Shown here: piece after piece, positions 10,740-22,430 of the stretch | How the letters are laid out: every line of letters begins with the position of its first letter | Numbering within the stretch: the first letter of the stretch is position 1 | NCBI GenBank assembly: GCA_900404475.1 | Contig: OUQQ01000132.1 | Location: 1-37,546, forward strand | Direction of reading: 5' to 3' | DNA: 37,546 bases | DNA from: Spongospora subterranea | Taxonomy: Eukaryota > Endomyxa > Phytomyxea > Plasmodiophorida > Plasmodiophoridae | Made by a program: the position numbers and the translations under genes | Notes under the pieces: model-generated | Database searches by the model: none | Told to the model about the DNA's origin: nothing | What the model saw: the letters and a program-made list of their open reading frames with translations, nothing else

Positions 10740-12721
10740 TGGAAGCCGTTGTTCCCAGCACCAAGCAAGATGGAAGAGGTTCACAGCCGGCTCAATTCAG
10801 TGCCGATACCACAGATCAGCTCCCGCTCCAACTTTTAACACATTGACTTGACCCCAACCCCGTTGATTTTGTCTCGCGCCGGTCTCGACTTGATCACCAC
10901 TCGACTGTGGTAATAAACTTCTCGTACCGGCTCTCACGTCCTGACTGCGTCCTAATTCCAGCGCCACTCCAAGAAAACCTACTGTCAACTGGGTCGGCTT
11001 CGCTCAAATTGTCAGCGTAATATGCCCATGCTTTTTCGGTGAAATTTTGCATCAGTCCTGAAGTTTCCCAGGTTCATTCTCAACGTCTGATGTATTACCA
11101 TGATAGATCACTCAGTGTTATTCTTGACCTTCATCATCACATTGCATTTCAGTCCTCAACCCATGTCGTATCATCACGACCTGCGCCGTAACACCGACCT
11201 GAACTTCGCATCAAGTGGCAAACATGTTAGGTCTCGGATTTTGATTGGTTCCAAGCGACGTCTCGATCTTGATAAAACTACTGTCAGTCCCGCCCTGATG
11301 ATTCTTTGTTGATTGATGACCTTTAATCAATTCGAAAGAAGTGAAGGAGACGACTAAGAGACGTGCATCACTTGTGCGTTACTTGTTTACGTTGCTCACG
11401 CGTCACACTGAACGTGCGTTACACTCCAGTCGCTCAACCACTGTGTGCTCTTGGAGTCGCAGTTTATGATACCTTCCACGATCTCTTCCTCTTATTTCTT
11501 TCAAACCTGTTCATTGTTTCAAGTGATTCCTTTACAGAATGTTGACGTTTGTGTGTTTTCAGATATCAGTCAAAAATGTCAAAATCTGGTTGATACGATT
11601 AGTTTCGCCAAATAACGGAATTGTAATGTGCAAAATCGACGCCTCATCCTTGGCTGACTTTCCAAATGTATTCGATTGACGTCTGTGCACTCAATTTCCA
11701 CCATTGAGGTCTGCCGATTTGAGAAACTCGAATACTTCAGCAAACTCAGCCAGGATGTCCCCTCGACTTTACATTTTCAACTCCTTCTCGTATCATGATG
11801 AGGTCTCATCTATCCAGTCGAGTGCCAGCGGCGCTTCTATCTAGCGACTCCACTGCATTACTAGAACAATTACAACGGGTGGCAGGGTATGACCAGGATG
11901 CTTAGCAACATCAGGTGGCGTCGACATAATAGTTGCTATGGGATACTGCTGGGATCTCATATTGAATGTGAAACCAAATTTGAAACAGATAAAATTTGAA
12001 ACCGTATTAAACACCGGTATTAATTTCTTGTCGAAACTATAGTGAAAACTTCACTATTTCCCGCGACGGCTGGTTGATTGAGATCACAACAAATGTATTG
12101 GGGTCAAAATCTCTGGCGAAAGCAAGCATGGGAGGTCGACATTGTTTCGTGAGCACTCTGTTGAGCTCAGAATTCATAATATGTGCATTGTATTATAAAT
12201 TTTGAATTCAAAATTCGAACTAACAGAACATCTCGGTCTTTGAGGTGTTCATATACGGTATTACATCCTTTCGCGATCAATCTTGTCCCGGCGGCACTTT
12301 CGATAACCTAGCATTGATTGTCGTGATTCGCAAACTAACGATATGTCACTGCTACTGTCAAATGAGAATTCATAGCAGATCAGATCTCTATATCTGTCCA
12401 GAATTTTCGTATACCCGGAGCAAGAAATTCCGAAGGGTGAACATGAGGTCAAGGATCAAATTTATAATTTTTCAGAAAATAGAAGTTCTTCACCTTGGTA
12501 CTTCCAGGGACACCAGTAGTACTGTATACTAGAAAAAACGAACAAAATTGTTAAACGGAAATATTACGAAAGGTTTGTAACATTCTAACCCGCAAGCAAC
12601 TTCATAAATTGAGGTCTTTGGCGTACTGGCGTATGCCTATGTACGGTGTGAACGAAAGGCACGTGCCCAACGAAACCGACATCGCGGCGGGGTTACACGA
12701 CACATTCCCACACAGCCAACA
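10740..12721. other. No supported gene
   Basis: About 2 kb with scattered short open frames on both strands and no domain, splice chain or repeat I can defend. A+T-rich stretches around 12,170-12,220 look intergenic. The 3' part (12,540-12,720) is probably the promoter side of the gene starting at 12,722. Confidence 0.4.
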
Positions 12722-13315
12722 ATGCAGCGATCACAGCCAACACCAATGCGAACCAACCCGGTTACATGTAGAGAAGGACTCTTGATCACCTTGAGATTAG
12801 TCGGTACGTTACCTAACGAAACGAAGGTAACATGGCGTCACTGCTAATGTGTGTCGGCGGTTACAGGAGCGGTATCTGGGCTGATGTTGACTGGGGCTCC
12901 GGTCCTAGAACTGGTCCGTTACCAAGCCAGCGGGGACGGCAGTTTCAACGCTAGCGTGGTTGTGTTACTGGCGTGTATCCGGTTTCTAATCTACGGTATC
13001 GTCAGTCTGGTCGTGGAAGCGCGCATACGTTATCTGACGCGTTCAGCGCCGTTCCTGTCCAGCAATCAAGGTCGCGCCATATTCTATCTCTGGGTAGCCT
13101 GCGACATACGGTCGACGGTTTGGACCCAACTCGCTTCAGATGAACAGGCGTTATGGATAGGATGGTGTCTTACGTTGCTCACTCTTGCAATGTCGTTGAT
13201 GAATGTAATGGCAGCTATATTTTTGCCTGTCGCCGCAGCGTCAGAATCCGTCCCAGAAGCACCGGCACCCGTTGCTAACCCTAAGAAGATATTCGCACTG
13301 CAAGCCGCGGTTTAA
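12722..13315 (+). CDS. Tetraspan membrane protein, probable COPI-associated/TVP15-like
   Basis: Two exons. Exon 1, 12,722-12,803, starts ATG (MQRSQPTPMRTNPVTCREG). A 63-nt intron, 12,804-12,866, has a strong GTACGT donor, GCTAATG branch-like site and TTACAG acceptor. Exon 2 runs to TAA at 13,313. The phase-1 join makes a Gly codon and 176 residues. Four hydrophobic segments are visible: about residues 25-45, 53-75 (VVLLACIRFLIYGIVSLVV), 93-107 around GRAIFYLWVACDI, and 120-145. The order of helices and the GRAIFYLWVA loop fit the COPI-associated protein/TVP15 family of small Golgi membrane proteins, though I matched them from memory. The tail is Ala/Pro-rich and cytosolic-looking. AATAAA follows at 13,339. 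Family call moderate; the gene model is strong. Confidence 0.62.
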
Positions 13316-13338
13316 TCATTTTATCTGACCTGATAAAG

Positions 13339-13344
13339 AATAAA
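13339..13344 (+). promoter_or_regulatory. Polyadenylation signal AATAAA
   Basis: A canonical AATAAA lies 24 bases after the stop of the tetraspan gene, where a cleavage signal is expected. Confidence 0.5.
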
Positions 13345-13666
13345 ATCTTGGGATTTAAGTCAATCAACCAGATGTTTATCCGAGAATTCTCAGTTTCTGT
13401 TGGTTTCACGACACCTCAACTAACGACCGAGATGTCGTTTGAGTTCTTTCCATATTATTCGGTCATTTTTTAGGTTTCTGCCAATTTAGATATCTAGCGC
13501 AGTCTGGATGACCATATTTCACGAATCAAATCCGTTCCGGAATTTGGTCGGATTATTGAAACTTGATATGTTTCGACTAAGTCGCGCTGAACTTTTGTTT
13601 CTGGACGTTTGGCGTTGTGAACTAGATTAAATCTGTGTATAAGTCGTCATGTGATTTGATTACATG

Positions 13667-16387
13667 CTAGCATATTGTAGAGGAAATAGAGCGTTGTGAC
13701 GCCGTCCGAACAGACATATCTGCGATCTTTTTGGACAGTGACTCAAGTCCAATATATGTTCTATTCAGTTGACCCCGAACATTATTCACTCTGGCGCAAA
13801 TATCTCCACGTCCATTGCTGTTGATTACACTCACAAACGTTTGCAGTTCCTTTTCTGCAAAACTGGGTTCGGAATTCATTTGCCTCTTTGGCAATCTTTT
13901 GATATCTCGTGGCGATTCAGCACGCGATTTACTTGCAGAGTCTGAAGTTTCAGAAGTTTGTGTAGATGCGTGATGTATCTGCACAAAAGGGGCCGAATTG
14001 CCCTCAGTCCTGGACGGCGACATGCAGGTGCAACATGGTGGGTAGTTATCTTGCCTGGATGCCTCTTGACCAACCCAATTTGATGAATCATGTGCCCGGT
14101 AAGCCTCTAACTCTGATCGCAACATGGCTAGCTCCGTCTCCTGTAGTAAATAAAGTTTCAGAATATCCTCTAACTTATTTTGAAAAAAAATGTTTTCCCG
14201 AAAAAAACGAAATATCCGGATCGCATTGTGAGATTTCAGAAATGTAATAGTTGACCTTAAGATGAAGTTGATGATTGAACTCCTTCTGACATATTTGCCG
14301 TTGTCGATAATCATCAACAGGAATCTGCTCAAAGCGGCCACTGTCTAAACTTGTACTCGTCATCTGTTCAACGCTCCGACCTCCATAATCCGCTTCTAAT
14401 GGGAGATCAACGTGTCCAGGAAACGCATTGAGCGAGTTGTCGGCTGCAAGACATCTGCCATTAACGCAGCACCCCGCAAAGTCGAAATAATGCGTTTTGC
14501 CGCCAACGTTCAACGATTTTCCGAGATACAAATTGTCAAGCGGCTGCTGCGTTGTCTCCGAAGTGTAAATTTGACATTCAGGAGTGATGCTTTTTGACGA
14601 TTTTGAGTCAACGATTCCAGCAACATCGACGATATTGCCTGTAAAACTGATCGGAAAGATATGCTATTCAAATCGGGATCAATACCGTGGGGTCTCTGGG
14701 CTGTAATTCCACTTCCGCTTTGTTTGATCGCGTGAACCATGTTATCGTGTTTGGAGCAGTCGTTAGACGACGGAATATGGCCGGCATCATCTTTGCCAAG
14801 GATTCTATCGACCGAACGGCTTGACTTTAGCGCACTGTTGAACAGATTTCCAGACAAGGGTAGCAGATCCACATTGTTCACAGTATCTGCCAGTTGAGAG
14901 CAATACTGTAATGTGGCAAGAGTTGAGTTCAACGTGCTATGCCCCCCCTGGACGCTGCAAAACACGACCGCGCATCCTTCGGGTGATAGACTACACATAA
15001 TCGGGTTAGACCAGGTCGTAAGTACTAGCAGCGATTTGCATACGAATCTCTTAACAGATGTGTGAGCTTTGAAGCCCGGTGCCCAATATACCGATGCCCA
15101 CGTTGAAGGTCGCGCATCGCCAGTGAGAGCATGCTGAAATCTAAAGCTAAACGGCGATCGACCGGGACATCCTCCCTATGAATTGCAGTCGATGCGAAAT
15201 TGGCGGTATCGACAAAGTGGACAACTGATATAGCACTAGACACGCTATGATCTAAACTAACCAACATTGCACTCAGTTTTTGTTTGCGGCATTCCGGAAC
15301 ATTCACACGAATAAAACAAATGACCATAACAAACAAGTTGATATGGAATGTTCAACTGAGGAGGGGAATAGCAAATCAAAATTTTGTGATTTCGTTTTAA
15401 ATCTGAGCAAACACATGGATGCGCTGCACCGTCAGCAAAAAGCATACCGCTCCTGATTTTGAGAGATAAAAAATGTTCTGTTCCAACCTATGCTGTATGA
15501 TATATGCTGATAGGACAACATGATCTGTACTAGGCCTCTTTCTCGGCCAGCGCTCCAAAACGTTGGCCAAATCATGCAGATCTGACACCGATTTGCGCTC
15601 AGCTCCCTGAACCACGGTTCCCTCTTTGTCCGGTTGAGCAGTGATTGGCGATGGCGATCAAATATGCGTTACCGGTTTCGTTCTCAACAATCACCAGTCT
15701 GGAGACAGCACTGTCCACCAACAAGTCACTTATTTGGCTGTAGCGTAATCTCACTAGCGAAACATTCAGAGAATAGTGTTGTCCGTCATTACGCTTCTTG
15801 TGAATTTCTGTCGTTACACAGAAGGTCAATCATCAGCAACGTGATATTGATGGACATCGCATCACCTTCGAGGATACCCTCAAGACAGCGGACAGCTTGA
15901 CCACGACGGTCACCGATTCCATGACCAATCAACAAGTTCCGATTCCCAGTACCGATTGCGACCATCGCCAAATTGATACCCTGTTGACGGCTATCCTGGG
16001 TGAAAGAGATAGAGGAAAAACACACACTTTAAAAGACATAACGAACAATGGAACTATCTAAAATACTTTTTCTGACTAATCAAAATGCTGGTTGACCAGA
16101 GTTGCATTTAATAAACGTTTTGCTGAACCAACCTGTAACATTCGTGGAGAAAATTTTTCCAACGACTTCTGGAAAATCTCAGCCGGAGGACATAGCGGCT
16201 CGAACGTGCTTTCAAAAAACCCGAAGTGATGATTTACATCCGGTCCCAATGCTGGATAAAAAGCTCGCAATCGCGCTGAGCGGGAAACGATGATGCTACG
16301 TCCAGATATTTGAACATTAAATGCCCGCCGATTCGAGCCTTCTTTGCGCTCCTCGTGAATGACATGGGCAAAACACTGCACTTGCAT
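13667..16387 (-). CDS. Kinesin-family protein with degenerate nucleotide-binding motifs
   Basis: The motor fold is readable in order. Start ATG 16,387 gives MQVQCFAHVIHEERKEG, the first kinesin strand. Exon 1 ends at 16,133, then HHFGFFESTFEP is the FxFDxVFxP segment. Exon 15,995-15,866 should carry the P-loop. A 58-nt intron (15,808-15,865) joins to SLVRLRYSQISDLL, matching the VSYxEIYNExxxDLL strand. Then the switch I region (about 15,530), switch II region (VHFVDTANFAS, about 15,200), intact HRASKLTHLLRDS (microtubule-facing loop 12 region), a 53-nt intron near 15,043-14,991, and the end of the motor (TLNSTLATLQYCSQLAD). Tail: Ser-rich linker, a coiled coil (ETELAMLRSELEAYRAH, about 14,145) and another helix before TAG at 13,667. 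P-loop, SSRSH and DLAGSE are all replaced, so ATP use looks lost while the fold is kept. Two tail junctions (near 15,630 and 14,560) are unresolved. Confidence 0.82.
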
Positions 16388-16938
16388 TCAAAGCACACTC
16401 TTTGAAAAACGGCTGGCTCGATTTCAACTTAGGATCGCGACTGCGTACCATTGCTAATCGAACGGTAAGGAGAAAAGAACCGCCTCTGTAGAATTTTACA
16501 ACAAAACCTTGCCGTTGGGAGAGATGAGATTGTTGGATGAGTCTTTATTGAAAAACCCTGCAGCGTTTAGGCAGGTCGCATCGTGTTTGAGCGTGGCGCA
16601 AAACGTCACAGTCCCGGTACGCTCTGCGGTTGAAAGGATTCGACACGCAGGTTGAGGCGGGATCCAGGAGAGATATTGCTGCTAAGACAAGTCACATTGT
16701 GTCAACGAACACGCCGTGATAATGCAGAATAGAGGAGTTCCACATGTGAAGTCCCCTGATGACTCGACAAGCTTTAAACTCCCCTCCAATTGGTTACTAG
16801 AGAGAAAGACAATTAAAAACTGGTTTGTTCTCCAGAAACCTACTCCTCGACGCAAAATTGGAAAAAGCAAGGCAGAATAAAATATATTAATATGTACAAA
16901 CAATATCACATTCAGATAAAAATATGGGATGACAAATG
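16388..16938. repeat. Intergenic stretch with a dispersed mobile-element fragment
   Basis: No gene between the kinesin start and the next minus-strand stop. Bases about 16,818-16,876 (AACTGGTTTGTTCTCCAGAA and onward, including CCTACTCCTCGACGCAAAA) closely match about 23,789-23,850 in the mobile-element cluster, same orientation, roughly 55 bases with few differences. It is a stray remnant of the nuclease-like repeat family. The ends contain a short hairpin (CTGG...CCAG). Confidence 0.6.
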
Positions 16939-19900
16939 CTATGAATCCGAAGATCGCCGTCGCCTTCGTTGAGAGGCCGCTTCCCTCTCTGCACGGCGAC
17001 GCTCAATACGGGCGACTAGCGATTTATTTGCCATGAACTGTTCGCGCAAAGAGCCAGATGAACTCGAAGGCTGAGTGACTGTCATTTCACTGGAATCATC
17101 ATCAACTTCCTGAGGAAGTAGTAGCGCATCAGCCATTGTCATTGCTTGAAGACTTACATCATCATGTTTCTCGTCTTCAGAAAGATTGCCTGATACCGGC
17201 TCCCTGAGTTGATCGGAAGATTTCATTCGATCAAGTTCGGCGCGTGATGTATGCAGAAAAGCCAACGTATCGTCCAATGTCTGCTTAAACTGCGATGATA
17301 ATTCATCAGTATCGACTCCCAAAAGTGCTGACAGCTGGTTGGCCGATAAATCATCGCCCGACTCCTGGTTCAATTGGAAATCGACGACGGAACCTTCTGA
17401 GCGCATTGCCAGCAGCTGCGGTGTCGTCGGAATATTGCTGCGCAGCAGATCTTCGGCACGGCGATCAAGTTCATTCAAATCTTCGGCGGAAAAATCCAAA
17501 TTCGCTAATGCAAGAGCACGGGCTGCATCTTGGTTGTTAAGTTCCTCAAAATCAACCGATTGAGGTTCATGGGATTGGTGATGCGATGAAAGCGAAACAG
17601 AATCTTCAAGTGAGGCTGTGGAAGACGAATGAGAAAGCTCGCGAGCGATTAAATCTTCATCCTTCACCCCTGATTCCGGCGTAGACGGTGAACTCAGATG
17701 AACGTGCGTAGCTTCTGGTGTATCCATTGGAAGTCGATCTGGAGTAGTCACTGGTGGCGCTAAATGCGAGAGCGATGCAGTGGATAAGGGGGTGAAATGT
17801 TCGGACACTTCTTTGGAAGATGGAGCGACTTGTGGCTCCAAACGGCCTGAAGTGGGCGGTGAATACGCCTCAGAAGCGGAGGCGACAACTTGATCTTTAA
17901 GTAAATGCGGAGAAGAAGCAACAGGCATGTCAAAGCGAACAGGAGAAGAAGCAACAGGAATGTCAAAGCGAACAGATGGTAGTTTTGGGGGCGGTGCCGT
18001 TTCATGACGAATACGGTCCAGACTCTGTGAGACTACCTCAATCTCCGCTGTTTCATCAACAACGGCGTCATCCTGAAGGATGCTTTGAACGAAGCAAGTT
18101 GGAATAATGGCTGCGTTGTTATCAAAGGGCAACGATAATCGATCTGTAAGGTCGTCCGGAGATAATGATAGCTTGACAACAGAGCGGATTCTGGGTCTGG
18201 CTCGACTGCGTCGCATACGAGCATCAGCCTCAGAACGAACCAAACGGACCTCTTCCTCTCGATTGAAATCTTTGAGGGCAGGGAAAGCGGCCTCAAACTC
18301 ATTCTAATTTCATCAGTGTTAGTAAAGCTTCTGCAAAAGTATAGTTATGACAGAGACCTTGAGCCGATCACGAAGATACTTTTTCTTATCGGCCAACCCA
18401 CGAACTGAAGCTAGACGAAGCTTTTGGGTTCGATCATCAACGACTGCTTGGCGTAATGGGCCGCGCATTGCGCGCGATATACGAACCGCTTCCACTTGTT
18501 TTTCAGCAATTAGCCCTCGGGACATCGATTTTCGTTGGCGCTGTTGCTTCATCATCTGCAAATGAATTGCTAAGTCATCCAGAGTAACTGGTTACTAAAA
18601 GTAAGGACCTGTTCCTCCTCAAGTCGAGAAGCTCGTCGCTGCTCCTCTATTCTCGCCAAGTCAATTGCGTTCTGTTGAGTCGCTCCGGCGTGAACCCTTG
18701 TTACTCTGTAATCCACAGGTGCAACAGCCCTAGGGGATCAAACGATGTCATAAACAGTCAACGCAAGAAAACTATGTGAAAATACAATAGCACGTGAGAA
18801 AAATGGGCAGTTAAGAAAAAATTGAGATTAAGGAAGAAAAGAAATGAAACATACGCTGAACGATGCAAAGAATCAAATGGATGGCATAACGGCATCGATG
18901 CACTTTTTTGACGTGCGCGTTCATTTATGGCCGATATTCTTTCCAATAAATCCTTAGCTCTTATGAACGAGTCATGACGGTTTTCTACCTATGATTTGTT
19001 CAAAAACAAATCTTAACGATTGCGCTTAATCCACGACTTACAGGAGCAGCTTTCAATATTTTTTGCTCATAGCGGAAAGCTTTGATCAAATCCATTGCCA
19101 CTTCAAACCGCATGTTACTCATTAAAATATGAGCCTTGAAAGCCTCATTCTCCCTTAGCATTGACTATAACGCATTGTGCGTTAGTTACTTTGGAGCTGA
19201 TCACGAAATTTACCTCGGTCATATCCACGTTGAACGTTCGGGCGTTTTCATGTGCGACGCCCATTTGCGTTAAGCATAAACGCAATTGATCTTCCAACAT
19301 TGTAATATCATTCAAAGTCACACGTGCCATTTCTGCATGAGCTTGGCGTTCCATCACTGCGCGTTCTTCGTGAACGCCTCGTTGGAATGCCGCGGATCGT
19401 TCATGCTGGAACTTTGCCGATGCGGAGCGCACCGCTGTAGGCGGTGTCAGCGACCACGTGGCCCTATAGCAAACCGCACCAACCCACCCTTCAAGCGCCT
19501 TAGTCTCGCTTCCTTCTGCAACCGTTCATGATCCGCAATGATCTCATTTGGGCTCCTGTTAATCACACCACCAGAGATCATGAATTCACTGTTGTATTAT
19601 TCTACAACACTGTCTTTTCTGTTTCGAAATGGGCTGCGCCCCCGAGTCAGTGACTCTCGTACAGGACACTGCAACTCGACAAACTTGAACTTTCGAAACA
19701 CATTTTCTAATCGTTAATCGCATGTTTTGAGGGGCTGGTCTAGAATCCGGCAGTTCGGCCTGATTGATTTCGCATTCGTTTTTAGGGCATAAATATTGTT
19801 CGCCTTTTTTTGTTAAAACACGCATTGTTCATTGCGTTGCAGTTTCGCCTGGTATTGCCTCATCGATCACTCCTTATTATTATGACTCTACTATCACAAG

Positions 19901-20102
19901 GACTTTGAAGCAATAGCTTTGAAGCAATAGCAATGAATGTAGCTTCAGAGTCCTTGTGATAGTAGAGTCGTAATAAGGAGTAAATTGAACTCTCAAATTC
20001 TGCGCTTTCGACCAATGCTTTGTGTAAAGTCTCCTCTGTCGATTCATGCTTGAAAATATGATTCAGCGAACTTTCAAGTTTGCCCATTCGCATACAAAAC
20101 AA
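16939..20102 (-). CDS. Long coiled-coil, low-complexity-tailed protein, unrecognised
   Basis: Exons chain cleanly from about 19,557 downward: HERLQKEARLRRLK, a 53-nt intron (GTGGGT...CTACAG), RSASAKFQHERSAAFQRG to NVDMTE at about 19,214, a 64-nt intron, NEAFKAHILMSNMRFEVAMD ending at GTAAGT, then VENRHDSFIRAKDLLERISA, then VAPVDYRVTRVHAG to EEEQ, then MMKQQRQRKSMS to RLK (18,552-18,355), and a last exon from about 18,300 to TAG at 16,939. The N-terminal half is helical and highly charged. The last about 450 residues are Ser/Pro/acidic, with an imperfect duplication (SVRFDIPVASSP / VRFDMPVASSP) at about 17,975-17,905 and a basic end (RRRRRSSDS). Upstream, 20,090-19,990 codes MGKLESSLNHIFKHESTEET and may be the first exon; its join is unresolved. 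The helical hairpin look is vaguely BAR-like, but I do not claim it. It lies next to, and on the same strand as, the kinesin-like gene. Confidence 0.6.
19869..19981. repeat. Imperfect inverted repeat, about 40-bp arms
   Basis: Left arm 19,869-19,911 and right arm 19,942-19,981 are reverse complements except for a 3-base indel and two substitutions, with a 30-base loop. The core shared sequence is GACTCTACTATCACAAGGAC. A 14-base tandem duplication (CTTTGAAGCAATAG) sits at 19,903-19,930. It lies at or just after the probable first exon of the minus-strand coiled-coil gene, so it may be a foldback element inside an intron. Confidence 0.85.
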
Positions 20103-20837
20103 GGCATTTTAGACACCGATAATTAGGCTGAGGAAGCTAGGAGGAGAGTGGGCAGCCCGAGTTATTGCACAAACCTATTATATGCTCCAAAGTCAGAGCG
20201 GCTATAATCGTGTGATGGGATCAAAAACTTGATGCAATACAGGCTGAACACAGCTCAACAATAAACAACGGCTCATAAAGTGTTGAATCGCCAGCAAACA
20301 TGATAGACTCGAGGAGATGTTCTGACACTTCTTCTCAAAATCTTCCCCTGAGCAATTTGTCGAGTTGTACCGTATAAATACATTAACGAGTAACTTCCCA
20401 ACGAGATGGCGATTGTCGCGTGTCGTCTCAGTTGACTAATGCAGAGGCAACTTTTTCTTGAGTGGTGCTGTTCGCGGTTTGTTTCCATCCACCGTTAGGT
20501 CACGCTCTGGCCCATTTACAACGTTTTCAACTGCGATGTCGCGTGCCCTGGTTTGTTAGAATTTAACTGGTAGGTAGATCACTGGTGGTCTCGTCAATGT
20601 ATTGCCATTCTTGAAACTCAATCACAAACAAAACAACACACATTCAAACGCGTCTTTCTCAAGGTCCTTTATCGCTTTATATGGTCTCAAACTATAATCT
20701 GGTCTTTATTCATCTATTATTAGGTTCTTGCAGATTTCCTTTCAATCTCGCGTCGATACCCCTTTTCCTAGGTAATACACTGTTCTGGGATGCTTTTATT
20801 TATCTGATCTTCTTTGCAAAGGACCCTTACTCCCATC
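20103..20837. other. Probable divergent intergenic/promoter region
   Basis: No supported gene. It separates the minus-strand coiled-coil gene from the plus-strand repeat protein at 20,838, so it likely holds both promoters. I see no clear motif; a T/C-rich stretch precedes 20,838. Confidence 0.4.
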
Positions 20838-21565
20838 ATGATGCAGACTCGTTCAGCTATCTCCGGTGCCCTTCCAACTCGCGCTTTCCAGGCCCCAAGC
20901 AGCCCTAAACGCAAGGCTCAGAACACACAAAGTCCATCTAACAAACGTCGTCAATCTGCCCAACCACAGTCCAAGGTATGGGACACCATTGGTTGGGTTT
21001 CGCTAACGGTTCCTGTTAAATGCTGATTTTGTTGAAAAAAGTCTTTCTCTGCCACTTCCGCCTTTTTCAACGACCAACGACGTTTTGTCCTAAATATCAA
21101 CATAGTTGGAATCTGGCGAACTTCGTCGTCGTCAAGAAGCACTCGGTGCATTGTGGGCCGCTGAAATTGACCGCAAAATCCGCGCCAATCAAGAGCTCAA
21201 AGGCGCTGCTTGGGCTAAAGAAATAAACCTGAAAATTCGCGCTCAACAAGAGTTTGTCGGGGCCGCTCGCGCCAGAGAAATCGAACAGAAAATTCGCGCT
21301 CGGCAGGAGGTGAAAGGAGCAGCCTGGGCCCGGGAGATCGAGCAAAAATTGAACAATCAACAGAATCTGAGATTCCAACAGTCAGATCAAGCTCAGGTAA
21401 ATGTATTAGCGACTTGGAAAATTTGTTTTCATAACTTCTCTGGTTTATAGCGATCTCTCCCTCAGGTGAACCCGGCTCAGCAGTTTAATCAATTTCAACA
21501 ATTTGGTCAACGTCAGCAACCAATTCAGCAAGCCCAAAATTTCAACAGTCAACAACAACAGCAGA

Positions 21566-21596
<31 letters not shown>

Positions 21597-21651
21597 ACAG
21601 AAGCAACAGCAGCAACAGCAGCAACAGAAGCAACAACAACAGCGCCATTAA
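20838..21651 (+). CDS. Small protein with four 19-residue helical repeats and Q/K-rich tail
   Basis: Three exons all join in phase 0: 20,838-20,975, 21,106-21,396 and 21,451-21,651 (introns 130 and 54 nt; donors GTATGG and GTAAAT, acceptors CATAG and TATAG), giving about 209 residues. Residues 1-46 are basic and Ser/Pro-rich (SPKRKAQ, NKRRQ), like a nuclear localisation or nucleic-acid-binding region. Bases 21,124-21,351 encode four back-to-back 19-residue units of the form RAxQExxGAAWAxEIxxKI, each ideal for a helix with a fixed Trp/Arg, Glu-Ile and Lys-Ile/Leu pattern. The tail has QF-type repeats, then runs of Q broken by K, built from mixed CAA/CAG codons. ATG 20,841 is an alternative start. 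I recognise no family; the composition suggests a scaffold or condensate-forming protein, by inference only. Confidence 0.62.
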
Positions 21652-22430
21652 GCTGATGACACCTCTTTCCCCTGTCGATGTAAATTTATATACAGCACCC
21701 AATCATTTCCGGCAGATCCAGCTCAATATGATAGAAACGGGTGAACTGACGCCGATCAACAAAACATGAGTGATAGCTGTTGGTGTATTTGCGAGCAATC
21801 TGTGGAAAAACCACAGTCAACGCTGAAGACAATGGACCATGGGGCGCTAATCAGTCATTTCATTCACGACTAGCACTTGCGTTGATCTCGGATCCTAGCG
21901 GTTAATGGGACTGACATGTTGAAGATGATGATGAAACGCGCCATCGCCCATCAATTATCATCAGCGGTAGCTTGTCGGATGTAAACTCTCTGCCTTGTGA
22001 GAATGGATGAGATCCCATTTGCAAGGCGGAAAAATGCTCACGAATGAGGACTTCCGATAACGTTGACACCGAAGTGAGAGCTTCATGGCTGTTAACAACT
22101 GTCTCGATTCGCAAAAGCGGCGGCGGTTCTTAACATCATCGTCTGCGATGCAGTGCACCTATTTTTTGTTCCATCTGTCGACCTCTCTTTTCTCATCCAT
22201 TTCTGCAATTTTCTCCACCAATATGGTTATGTTCTCGCCACGCGACGAAGCGCATTCGCGAATCGCCGTTATTGCTTCATCATAGTGGTACTGTAGCAAG
22301 ATTTTTAGCCGGGACAGGCGTGAAGCGGCTTCTACAGGAGGAATTTGAATCTTTTCTAATTCATATTTAAGCAGCTTTCACATTCAAGGGTTTCTTCGCT
22401 TAGCTGAAAGGTCTCCAAGTGAAGTTTCAA
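21652..22430. other. No supported gene
   Basis: Short open frames only. The long antisense Leu frame over 21,445-21,702 is the shadow of the Q-rich tail. Mobile-element similarity starts near 22,400. Confidence 0.4.

Noticed and set aside
12170..12220. A+T-rich palindrome-like stretch
   Set aside because: The arms pair poorly beyond the GAATTC ends; not enough for a hairpin call.
12851..13315. COPI_assoc-like gene starting at a GTG
   Set aside because: A eukaryotic gene would not start there; an upstream ATG exon plus a 63-nt intron restores the frame exactly.
17295..17563. Plus-strand open frames of 74-81 residues
   Set aside because: They are antisense to the long open last exon of the minus-strand coiled-coil gene and have no independent support.
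13667..20102. Kinesin-like and coiled-coil genes read as one transcript
   Set aside because: Each has its own start and stop, with over 500 bases and a repeat fragment between them; adjacency alone is weak evidence.
16939..20102. BAR-domain (FAM92/CIBAR-like) identity for the coiled-coil protein
   Set aside because: Only helix propensity and a few spaced residues agree; no diagnostic motif was found.
21445..21702. Poly-leucine minus-strand protein
   Set aside because: It is the antisense reading of the CAA/CAG tract encoding the Q-rich tail.
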